A program made the translations under genes and the position numbers. From positions 2,862,238 to 2,926,237 of the forward strand of contig NZ_LN849456.1 in NCBI RefSeq assembly GCF_900070355.1: DNA of 64,000 nucleotides, given 5' to 3'. This document shows, piece after piece, positions 57,301-64,000 of the stretch (the stretch's first letter is position 1; every line of letters begins with the position of its first letter). This DNA comes from Devriesea agamarum. Lineage in GTDB: Bacteria; Actinomycetota; Actinomycetes; Actinomycetales; Dermabacteraceae. The notes under the pieces are model-generated. The model saw nothing but the letters and a program-made list of their open reading frames with translations. It was not told the DNA's origin and searched no databases.

Positions 57301-57306
57301 CGACTG

Positions 57307-58611
57307 GTGGCCCTTTCCCAGTACCGCCAGGTGCTTCACCGCCCGGGCGCAGCTTCTCTCCTCATCCTTGGTTTCATTGCTCGCATCCCATTTTCGACGA
57401 TGGGGTTATTGCTGACCCTGCATACCGTGACGACTCTGGGCGAGACTTATTTTGCGGCAGGCTTGATTGTGACCGCCTCGACGTTGGGGTCAGCAATTTC
57501 ATCGCCGTGGCGTGGCCGGCTCGTCGATAAATACGGGCTGCGCCGGGCACTGCTGCCCTCGGTCATCGTGGAAGCTGTGGTGTGGCTGGTGGCCCCGCAT
57601 GTGGGGTATTGGTTGCTGCTACCGCTGGCTTTAGTCGGTGGTCTGTTCAATGTGCCGATCTGGTCGGTGATCCGGGTTGCCCTAGCGATTATGGTTCCGG
57701 CATCGCTCCGGCGCAGTGCCTATGCCCTGGACTCTGTGTTCACCGAGATCGTCTACATGATCGGTCCCGCCGCTATTACGGTGGTCGCCGTGGTCATTGG
57801 AACCCGTCCGTCCATGATGATCGTCGGGGTTGCGGTTGCTCTGGCCGGGCTCGGTCTGATGTGGGCGAATCCGCCCACCCGCAGTGACGATATGACCATC
57901 CCTGCAAAACTGGATGCCCCGTTGGACGTGATGGAAAACGCGGCGTTGGCTGCGGACGGTGAACTGGGCGAAAAGCGTGCCAGGGAAGACCATGACATCC
58001 GGAGTGCCCGCACCCCGGATGGTCGCATCACTGCCCGTCGTCAGTTGCTTCAACCCGGTGGGATCGCAGCTTTAGTGGCAACAGCTGTGGGCAGCATGAT
58101 CATTACGGCAACCGACGTCTCTGTTGTGGCCGTTCTCGGTCCCGACAAGAACACAGTGCTGATTGGGATTGTGATCGCTACCTGGTGTGTGGGCTCGGCA
58201 ATTGGTGGATTGGCATACGGCGCTTTGCGTACGGCGATCTCACCTCTGTGGGTGCTCTTTATTCTGGGTGCTCTGACGATCCCGATTATGTGGGCGCATA
58301 GTGTGTGGCAGGTTGCGCTGTTGATTCTGGTTGCGGGGCTTGGATGCGCACCGATTATTGCCTCGACCGGGGATGCGATTGCTCAGCGAGTTCCGGAGGA
58401 AGCCCGGGGCGAAGCCATGGGATGGCACGGTTCGGCTATGACCGTCGGTGCGGCGGTAGGTGGCCCCATTATCGGTTTCGTGATTGACACGTTGTCTCCG
58501 GGGTGGGGGTTCGGCGTGTCCGGGATGATCGGCGTGATCTGCGCGGTCGCTGGTTTGCTGGCTACGCGTCATCACCGTATGAAGCTTCGGGCTGCGCTAG
58601 CGCGGAGCTAG
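57307..58611 (+). CDS. MFS transporter
   Basis: A 434-residue carrier with about 12 transmembrane segments in two halves joined by a hydrophilic loop (about 190-245). GRLVDKYGLRRALLPSV is the motif A-like loop after the second segment. The substrate cannot be assigned. It has its own apparent promoter and stands between sseB and the secreted-protein pair. Confidence 0.85.
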   Translation: MALSQYRQVLHRPGAASLLILGFIARIPFSTMGLLLTLHTVTTLGETYFAAGLIVTASTLGSAISSPWRGRLVDKYGLRRALLPSVIVEAVVWLVAPHVGYWLLLPLALVGGLFNVPIWSVIRVALAIMVPASLRRSAYALDSVFTEIVYMIGPAAITVVAVVIGTRPSMMIVGVAVALAGLGLMWANPPTRSDDMTIPAKLDAPLDVMENAALAADGELGEKRAREDHDIRSARTPDGRITARRQLLQPGGIAALVATAVGSMIITATDVSVVAVLGPDKNTVLIGIVIATWCVGSAIGGLAYGALRTAISPLWVLFILGALTIPIMWAHSVWQVALLILVAGLGCAPIIASTGDAIAQRVPEEARGEAMGWHGSAMTVGAAVGGPIIGFVIDTLSPGWGFGVSGMIGVICAVAGLLATRHHRMKLRAALARS

Positions 58612-58869
58612 TGGACTGGACGAGTCCTGGGCCCGGGTGTGATGTTGCCGGGCGCGGATCGGGTGCCTTACCTGATGCATAGGCCCATCCATGCGCCGTG
58701 TCGGCTGCCAGGAGTGTCGGTTTGTGTTGCTCCCACGCTGTCTTTATACCGTTTCTCGCTGGGCGAGGCTAACCCTTGGCCTCGCGATCCCTTTGTGCTC
58801 AGGGGCAGTTGGTGGCTGTGGGTGGTGTTTGCTGGTTTGGTTGGGTTGGTGTTGTGTTGGTGGGGTGGT

Positions 58870-59715
58870 TTAGGTGAGGGGTGTGGCGAGGGTGGTGTAT
58901 TGGGTGATGAGGAGTTGTTTGGTGGTGGTGAGGGTGAGGGGGATGGTGCCGTGTTGGGTGGGGGTGGTCCAGGTGATGGTCCAGTGGGCGGTGGTGGTGA
59001 TGGTGTAGGTGTGGTGGGGTTGGTGGGTGCTGGTGTGGGTGTAGGTGTGTCCGCAGGTGGGGGAGGGGTTGGTGCCGTGTCCGGGGTAGGGGGTTGTGGT
59101 GGTGCAGGTGAGGGTGGTGTGGTCGCCGGTGGTGATGGTGAGGTGGGTGAGGTGGGCGGTGGCGGTGATGGTGGTGGTGTGGTTGGGGGTGGTGGCGGTG
59201 ATGGTGAGGGGTCCGGTGGTGTGGGGGTTGGGTGTGGTCCAGAACCAGACGGGTAGGCCGATGGCTCCGGGGGTGTGGGGGTTGTCGGGGGTGGAGTGGA
59301 GGGTGGGTGGTTGGAGGTGCATGGTGTTGAGGATGGTGGTGGTGATGGTGGTGGGTGTGTGGGGTGGTGTGTTGGGTGTGGGTGTGGTTGGTGTGGTGGG
59401 GTGTGGGGCGTTGATGGTGGCGGTGAGGTTGGTGTGGGGGAAGTGGATGGTGTAGCCCTGGGTGGTGGGGGTGAGGGTTGTGGTGGGTTGTGTGGCGGGC
59501 ACGGCGCTGGCGGTACCGCTGTGATGGGTTGTGTGGCTGGTATTGATTGTTTTGGTTTCGGTAACTCCGACGGTCACCGAACCTATCCCGCTCCTAAAAT
59601 GATTTTGAACGTCTATGTAGCTTTTGTCGTCAGCGTGGGCTGACGGGGCTAGTCCGACTAGCCCGGCGATGCTCAGAGCTGTGGCGGCTATTAGTGTTTG
59701 AAATGTTCTGCGCAT
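58870..59715 (-). CDS. Secreted Thr/His/Pro-rich protein
   Basis: A 281-residue exported protein with a Sec signal peptide (MRRTFQTLIAATALSIAGLV, cleaved after SAHA). More than a third of the mature C-terminal part is threonine, with much His and Pro. Two conserved-looking Cys (TLTC, SPTCGHTYTHTS), GLPVWFW and TAHWTITWTTPTQHG recall a family of secreted actinobacterial proteins with a VPVWLW...C...C-YTYxxSS...W-x-V-x-W pattern (from memory). The coding strand is almost all A and C over about 700 bases. The ATG overlaps the upstream lipoprotein gene by 25 bases. Confidence 0.75.
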   Translation of the reverse strand: MRRTFQTLIAATALSIAGLVGLAPSAHADDKSYIDVQNHFRSGIGSVTVGVTETKTINTSHTTHHSGTASAVPATQPTTTLTPTTQGYTIHFPHTNLTATINAPHPTTPTTPTPNTPPHTPTTITTTILNTMHLQPPTLHSTPDNPHTPGAIGLPVWFWTTPNPHTTGPLTITATTPNHTTTITATAHLTHLTITTGDHTTLTCTTTTPYPGHGTNPSPTCGHTYTHTSTHQPHHTYTITTTAHWTITWTTPTQHGTIPLTLTTTKQLLITQYTTLATPLT

Positions 59716-60254
59716 GACATGCTTTCCGGGTAGTAGCCCATTTCTTTGATCATCCAGGGAGATTTGTCGTCGCGGCGGATAAGGGTGAATCTGGAAACTG
59801 CTTCGCCGTTTCCTTCATTGCTGATGGTGACTGGTTTTCCGTCTTTGCTGGCTTTTTGGTCGCGGATGTTGTTGCAGAATTCGATGATGGAGGTGGTGCT
59901 GGTGGTGTTGATGGTGGTCCAGTCGGTGAGGTGTCGTGGCCCGGTGATGATGGCTCCGGTGGCTGCGTTGTCCTTATCTCCTTCTTCGCTTTTAGCGGCG
60001 ACGTCAGGAACAAGGAATTCGTGGTTGTAGCGGAGGTCTTTCCAGCCGTGGGCGGCGGCTTGGTCGGCGGCATTGAAGAAGTTTTGGACGCGTTCTTTGG
60101 GGTTTTGTTGTGCGATGGGTTTTGGGGTGGGAGAGGTTGTTGTGGTGTGGGTTGGGGTGGGTGGTGGTGGGGTGTGTGAGGCGCAGGCCGTGGTCAGGGC
60201 GAGGCTGAGCAGAGCCAGGGTGAGAGTGGCGATGCGACGCATAACAGGGGTCAT
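59691..60254 (-). CDS. Lipoprotein, NTF2-like or DUF4878-like
   Basis: A 187-residue lipoprotein. The signal peptide MTPVMRRIATLTLALLSLAL ends in a lipobox LTTAC (lipidated Cys). A Pro/Thr spacer follows, then NPKERVQNFFNAADQAAAHGW and a compact domain ending MIKEMGYYPESMSCAEHFKH. The layout suggests an NTF2-like fold, but I do not recognise the family. ATG 60254 has AGGAAG seven bases upstream; the frame is open to 60311. It is translationally coupled to the Thr-rich protein gene, so the two probably act together at the cell surface. Confidence 0.78.
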   Translation of the reverse strand: MTPVMRRIATLTLALLSLALTTACASHTPPPPTPTHTTTTSPTPKPIAQQNPKERVQNFFNAADQAAAHGWKDLRYNHEFLVPDVAAKSEEGDKDNAATGAIITGPRHLTDWTTINTTSTTSIIEFCNNIRDQKASKDGKPVTISNEGNGEAVSRFTLIRRDDKSPWMIKEMGYYPESMSCAEHFKH

Positions 60255-60527
60255 GATGTTTCTTCCTGGGCATAGCTCGCTCGAAGCTCTCGCGGCATGA
60301 CAAGCGTGCACGCTGTGGTCTGAGGATCATGCCCATGATCAAAAGGTCCCATGTGGGTGGATGAGAGCGATGCTAGACCTGAAAAACCCAATACGGGGCG
60401 TTGTGGAAGAAAGTGTTGATAACTGCTGTGGATGCGTGCTTATCGTCCAGCAATGCGCGGCCGACACGGCCGATGCGGCCCGCTACAGCAACGTCAGTGA
60501 TCTAACCGCTGTCGAGCCTGCTGTCCT

Positions 60528-61022
60528 CTAGCTGACGCGGCCGGTGTATTTCTCGCCGGGACCTTCTCCCGGTGCATCGGGGAAGGGTAACGCCTCGGCG
60601 AATGCTAGCTGGAGGGAGCGTAAGCCGTCTCGGAGTGAGCGAGCATGGTCGCCGCCGATTTCCGGTGCTCCGGCGGTGATCAGGCCAGCCAGAGCGGTGA
60701 TGAGTTTACGGGCCTCGGCAAGGTCCTGGTAGTGGCCGGTGTCTTCGTCGTCCGCGAGGCCGATCTTGACCGCTGCGGCACTCATCAGGTGGACGGCGGC
60801 GGTGGTGATGATTTCGACGGCCGACACGTCGGCGATATCGCGAGCAGCCGACGCAACAACGTCTGACTCTGAGGAGGTTGTGCTGAGGTAGTCATCGGTG
60901 GCATCTAGGCCTGAAGCTGGGATGGCTGTGTTTGCGTCTGTGGAGACGGCATCTGTATATGAGGCGGCGGGGTCCGTGTCCGTGGTGTTCTTCGGCGAGG
61001 GGATGGACGAGGGTGAGGGCAC
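60528..61022 (-). CDS. DUF1844 protein
   Basis: A 164-residue protein. The C-terminal DUF1844 domain reads AVEIITTAAVHLMSAAAVKIGL, DLAEARKLITALAGLI and SLRDGLRSLQLAFAEA. The N-terminal half is disordered and rich in Asp, Thr, Ser and Ala. Such genes often lie divergent from infC in actinobacteria, as here. The function is unknown. The GTG at 61022 is chosen because AAGGAG sits five bases upstream; TTG 61064 is the alternative. Confidence 0.85.
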   Translation of the reverse strand: MPSPSSIPSPKNTTDTDPAASYTDAVSTDANTAIPASGLDATDDYLSTTSSESDVVASAARDIADVSAVEIITTAAVHLMSAAAVKIGLADDEDTGHYQDLAEARKLITALAGLITAGAPEIGGDHARSLRDGLRSLQLAFAEALPFPDAPGEGPGEKYTGRVS

Positions 61023-61556
61023 GGTCGCTCCTTGACCTGGATCGAGTTCTGTGGCGCTATACAACGCTGTATGAGCGTACGTCGCTGCGCCCGTTGGCGT
61101 GCGACCGCCCTCGCCTATGGTAAACGCGAACGACGTCAGGTAAGTAAATAGGTGGTCGTGCTGCCGGTAATAGGTGGTGTGCCCTTATGTGCTGTATCCA
61201 GGATCCCTCATAACGGCTGCTGTGCGGGTTCCAACTATCGACTCCGCAATTGCCCGAGCCACCGGGTCTAACCGGGAGGCGACGCAGCTCACGGTGTGGA
61301 TTGGGTGGGTGACTGCTACACTCATGTCAAGGAATATGACGTTCCGACGTTGAAGTGGAGACCTCTCCCACCTCGTAGTCGACTGTCCACCCTGCGCTTT
61401 AGTAGCGGGAATTGGCGACAGATTACCTGGTCAGTGCCGAACTTTTCGGTTTGGATGAACGCTCACAGTGCGCGATGCACGCTGTGTTCGCTGAGGCCCT
61501 CATGGAAACGTGGGGGCTTTTGTCATGTTCGACAGGCAACAAGGTGAGGAGCCACC
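61023..61556 (+). other. Intergenic region and infC leader
   Basis: This 534-base spacer between the divergent DUF1844 gene and infC holds no supported gene. A TACACT at 61317-61322 is a possible infC -10, which would give a leader of about 230 bases. A CACAG...CTGTG hairpin (61464-61486) precedes the terminator-like hairpin at 61496. Confidence 0.5.
61496..61521 (+). terminator. Attenuator-like hairpin upstream of infC
   Basis: GCCCTCATG-GAAA-CGTGGGGGC forms a 9-bp stem (two G-T pairs) with a GAAA tetraloop, followed by TTTT, 35 bases before the infC start. In other bacteria infC operons are controlled by leader attenuation or by L20; such control is inferred here. Confidence 0.65.
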
Positions 61557-62180
61557 ATCAGCGAACCACGTATTAACGACCGCATCCGCGTCTCCGAGGT
61601 CCGACTCGTCGGACCGGGCGGCGAACAGGTCGGCATCGTGCGATTGGACGATGCGCTGCGACTCGCACGGGAGGCCGATCTCGATCTAGTCGAGGTCGCC
61701 CCCGACGCTCGTCCGCCGGTGTGCCGACTCATGGATTACGGCAAGTACAAGTACGAGGCCGCCATGAAGTCTCGCGAGGCGCGGAAGAATCAGGCGAACA
61801 TGGATCTTAAAGAGATCCGTATGAACCTGAAGATCGACAAGCACGATTACGAGACCAAGCGCGGGCATATTGAGCGCTTCCTGTCCGGCGGAGACAAGGT
61901 GAAAGTCACGATCCGTTTCCGCGGTCGTGAGCAGTCCCGCCCAGAAATGGGCATTAGGCTGCTGTCGCGCCTGGCGGAAGATGTGTCCGAGCATGGATTT
62001 GTCGAGTCGCACCCCCGCCAAGACGGTCGCAACATGGTCATGGTGATTGGCCCGACCAAGAAGAAGGCGCAGGCTCGGGCGGAGGCGCGCAAGCGTAAAA
62101 CCGACGCCGAAAAGGCCCAGCGTTCAGCCGCTGCGGGGAGCGGTGCAGCGAAGGCAGAAACCGCCACCGCCAGCGAGTAA
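61557..62180 (+). CDS. infC: Translation initiation factor IF-3
   Basis: IF-3 prevents subunit joining and checks the start codon. The complete protein (207 residues) starts at an ATC: (I)[25 protein letters not shown] lies five bases upstream, and an in-frame TGA (61545-61547) excludes any upstream start. The first standard start (GTG 61638) would delete conserved N-terminal residues. Non-AUG starts allow IF-3 to repress its own mRNA, as with AUU in E. coli. The linker ([11 protein letters not shown]) and C-terminal domain ([21 protein letters not shown]) are normal, with an Ala/Lys-rich tail. Confidence 0.95.
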   Translation: MSEPRINDRIRVSEVRLVGPGGEQVGIVRLDDALRLAREADLDLVEVAPDARPPVCRLMDYGKYKYEAAMKSREARKNQANMDLKEIRMNLKIDKHDYETKRGHIERFLSGGDKVKVTIRFRGREQSRPEMGIRLLSRLAEDVSEHGFVESHPRQDGRNMVMVIGPTKKKAQARAEARKRKTDAEKAQRSAAAGSGAAKAETATASE

Positions 62181-62270
62181 GTAATACTCGCGACCCAGCA
62201 GTCGTAGTTCCGTCCGGACCCGTCTGTCCCTCGACCGGCGGCCCACCCGAGAATGAAGGAGAACGGCACG

Positions 62271-62465
62271 ATGCCGAAAAACAAGACCCATAGCGGTACG
62301 AAGAAGCGCGTGCGCGTGACCGGATCCGGCAAGCTCATGCGCGAGCAGGTCGGCACTCGTCACCTCAACGAGCACAAGTCGGCCAAGCGCAAGCGTCGCT
62401 TGGGCCTGGATACGGCAGTTGCCAAGTCCGATGTCAAGCGCGTTAAGCGACTCCTCGGGCGCTGA
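62271..62465 (+). CDS. rpmI: 50S ribosomal protein L35
   Basis: A 64-residue basic ribosomal protein starting [20 protein letters not shown] and ending KRVKRLLGR, the full family length. GAAGGAGAA precedes the ATG at 62271; the open frame to 62253 contains that ribosome binding site and is not coding. It lies in the infC-rpmI-rplT operon. Confidence 0.97.
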   Translation: MPKNKTHSGTKKRVRVTGSGKLMREQVGTRHLNEHKSAKRKRRLGLDTAVAKSDVKRVKRLLGR

Positions 62466-62548
62466 CTTTCGCCCCAGCGTCCGACTGATGCCCCACTGAG
62501 CGGGCGTCACGGCGCACCCCTCACACGTCACCAACAAAGGAGAATCAC

Positions 62549-62929
62549 GTGGCACGCGTGAAGCGGGCGGTTAACGCCCAGAAGAAGCGTCGGGAGATCC
62601 TCGAACAGGCTAGTGGTTACCGTGGACAGCGTTCACGCCTGTACCGCAAGGCCAAAGAGCAGGTCCTCCACTCGATGACCTACAACTACCGCGACCGGAA
62701 GGTGCGCAAGTCCGACTTCCGTCGGCTGTGGATTCAGCGCATCAACGCGGCAGCTCGTGCCAACGGCATGACCTACAACCGGTTCATTCAGGGCCTCAGC
62801 CTGGCAGGCGTGGGCGTGGACCGCCGCATGCTGGCCGAGCTCGCCGTCAACGACCAGGCAGCGTTTGCCGCCCTGGTCGAGGTTGCGAAGAAGGCACTGC
62901 CCAAGGACGTCAATGCGCCGGCCGCCTGA
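62549..62929 (+). CDS. rplT: 50S ribosomal protein L20
   Basis: A 126-residue ribosomal protein starting [26 protein letters not shown], with [18 protein letters not shown] in the middle. AAAGGAG lies seven bases before the GTG. In several bacteria L20 represses its own operon through the leader mRNA. Confidence 0.97.
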   Translation: MARVKRAVNAQKKRREILEQASGYRGQRSRLYRKAKEQVLHSMTYNYRDRKVRKSDFRRLWIQRINAAARANGMTYNRFIQGLSLAGVGVDRRMLAELAVNDQAAFAALVEVAKKALPKDVNAPAA

Positions 62930-62937
62930 GCCGTCGT

Positions 62938-63843
62938 ATGACCCCTCATATCTCTGAGCACGAGCGTCCGGACGACGCAATGCTGGCTAACCCTCGGTCC
63001 GACCGAGTCCGCCGCATTAGCGCCTTGTCCGGGCGCTCGTTGCGTCGACGTACCGGGCTATTCCGAGTGGAAGGTCCGCAGGCAGTGCGCTCCCTCGTGC
63101 GTTATCGCAGTGACCTTCTCTGCGAGCTGTATGCAACACCGGAAGCCGCCCGCCGTCACCCGGATATCCTCGACCGCTGCACCGGCAAGGTTCTCACGGT
63201 GACCGACGAGGTTCTGGCCGCCATGGTCTCTGCCCGAACCCGAGACGACGATACTGGGCCCGCGCAAACTATGGTCACGCCCCAGGGGATCGTGGCGGTT
63301 GCGCGCACTGAACACACCGCACTAGCTGACCTGCAACCGATTCTGACTGCCGGTGCAACTGCCCGCACCAGCCTCACAATCGCTGTTATGCACGAGGTCC
63401 GGGACCCAGGGAATGCCGGAACCGTGATCCGCGCTGCAGACGCCGCCGGTGCACAGGCCGTCATCCTCACCCGTGCCAGCGTCGACGTGTTCTCCCCCAA
63501 AGTCGTGCGCTCCACAGCAGGTAGCCTCTTTCACCTGCCGGTGATCACCGGTGCTGATCTTGGCGAGACCTTGAACGTCCTGCGCACAGCCCAGGTGCAA
63601 ACGCTTGCAACCTCCGGACGCGCAGAACACGACCTATTCACCGCCAATCTGTCTGCGCGACGGGCATGGATCTTCGGCAACGAAGCGCATGGGCTCGACG
63701 CCGATGCTCTGGCCAATGCTGATATGCGGGTTCGGATTCCTTTGAAGGGGCGCGCGGAGTCATTAAACCTCGCGATGGCGGCCACCCTCTGCTTGTTCTC
63801 CGGGACTGGTTCGAGCACTCATCCAGAGCACGCCCCAGGCTAG
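62938..63843 (+). CDS. SpoU/TrmH family 2'-O-methyltransferase (RlmB/TsnR-like)
   Basis: A 301-residue RNA ribose methyltransferase with an N-terminal substrate-binding domain (RVRRISALSGRSLRRRTGLFRVEG) and a SPOUT knot. Its three motifs are HEVRDPGNAGTVIRAADAAGA, FGNEAHGL and RIPLKGRAESLNLAMAATLCLF. The 23S rRNA target is inferred from the family. The ATG at 62938 follows the rplT stop by eight bases; the longer open frame runs antisense to nothing but overlaps rplT and is rejected. Confidence 0.9.
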   Translation: MTPHISEHERPDDAMLANPRSDRVRRISALSGRSLRRRTGLFRVEGPQAVRSLVRYRSDLLCELYATPEAARRHPDILDRCTGKVLTVTDEVLAAMVSARTRDDDTGPAQTMVTPQGIVAVARTEHTALADLQPILTAGATARTSLTIAVMHEVRDPGNAGTVIRAADAAGAQAVILTRASVDVFSPKVVRSTAGSLFHLPVITGADLGETLNVLRTAQVQTLATSGRAEHDLFTANLSARRAWIFGNEAHGLDADALANADMRVRIPLKGRAESLNLAMAATLCLFSGTGSSTHPEHAPG

Positions 63844-64000
63844 GAAAAGCGCGTTCAGGGCTGGGGGAACGGTCTGCGCGAGTGACCGGTCGTGACATCG
63901 CCTCGAGCGACCGACCGGCACCGTATTGTCGACACTGTACTGCCGACACCGTATTGCGTGAACGGCCGACCCGCCGCGTTAACGGACCGAGAGCCGTCAG

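Noticed and set aside
58639-59643. Gly/Val-rich plus-strand reading frames opposite the secreted protein
   Set aside because: They are the complement of an A/C-rich gene with a clear signal peptide and ribosome binding site; poly-Gly frames arise from GGTGGT sequence.
63844-64000. Gene or repeat at the right edge
   Set aside because: Short CCGTATTG-like similarities are too weak, and no reading frame with a ribosome binding site is visible.

Overview
The window is chromosomal DNA from a high-G+C Gram-positive bacterium (Actinomycetota). The evidence is the complete division and cell-wall (dcw) cluster with MraZ, SepF, YggT and a Wag31-type DivIVA, plus lexA next to a LysM division suppressor, DUF3040, DUF1844, bifunctional PriA in place of HisA, and frequent GTG starts. 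MurE carries a DNPR signature and dapF is present, so the peptidoglycan should contain meso-diaminopimelate. The gene set suits a Micrococcales lineage, perhaps Dermabacteraceae-like, but the genus cannot be fixed from this sequence.

Layout. 1-9.4 kb: tRNA modification (miaB, miaA), dapF, a YbjN protein, an rRNA-methyltransferase-like protein, hflX and a DinG-type helicase. 9.5-19.2 kb: the SOS locus (lexA divergent from a divS/chiZ-like gene, with three LexA boxes), nrdR, a HelD-type helicase, a PAC2 protein, a cold-shock protein, a spermidine-synthase-like protein, a HEPN protein, dinB and DUF3040. 19.2-43 kb: the dcw cluster mraZ-rsmH-ftsL-ftsI-murE-murF-mraY-murD-ftsW-murG-murC-ftsQ // ftsZ-pgeF-sepF-yggT-divIVA-lspA-rluD, with many 1-8 nt overlaps. 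43-49.8 kb: dnaE and a MarR/DHA2 efflux pair. 49.9-58.6 kb: the his operon hisD-hisC-hisB-orf-hisH-small membrane protein-priA, then sseB and an MFS carrier. 58.9-61 kb: a secreted Thr/His/Pro-rich protein and a lipoprotein, then DUF1844. 61-64 kb: infC-rpmI-rplT and a SpoU rRNA methyltransferase.

The most unusual region lies between ftsQ and ftsZ. About 1.6 kb of lower-G+C DNA carrying a tandem P-loop kinase-like gene is bracketed by a 52-bp direct repeat. The repeat is the last 33 bases of ftsQ, including its stop, plus 19 bases beyond it. This looks like integration at the 3' end of an essential gene that leaves the gene intact, but no recombinase is visible.

Other notable points: a one-base frameshift in a C run at the start of hisC; repeated leaderless promoters (TANNNT followed by 6-7 nt and the start codon); an AUC start for infC; 10-bp-phased MraZ-box arrays, some inverted, upstream of mraZ; tandem palindromes upstream of divIVA; a 19-bp motif shared by the lexA and 16.4-kb promoters; a 54-residue membrane gene in the his operon; and low-complexity loops inserted in DapF, MurC and HisD.
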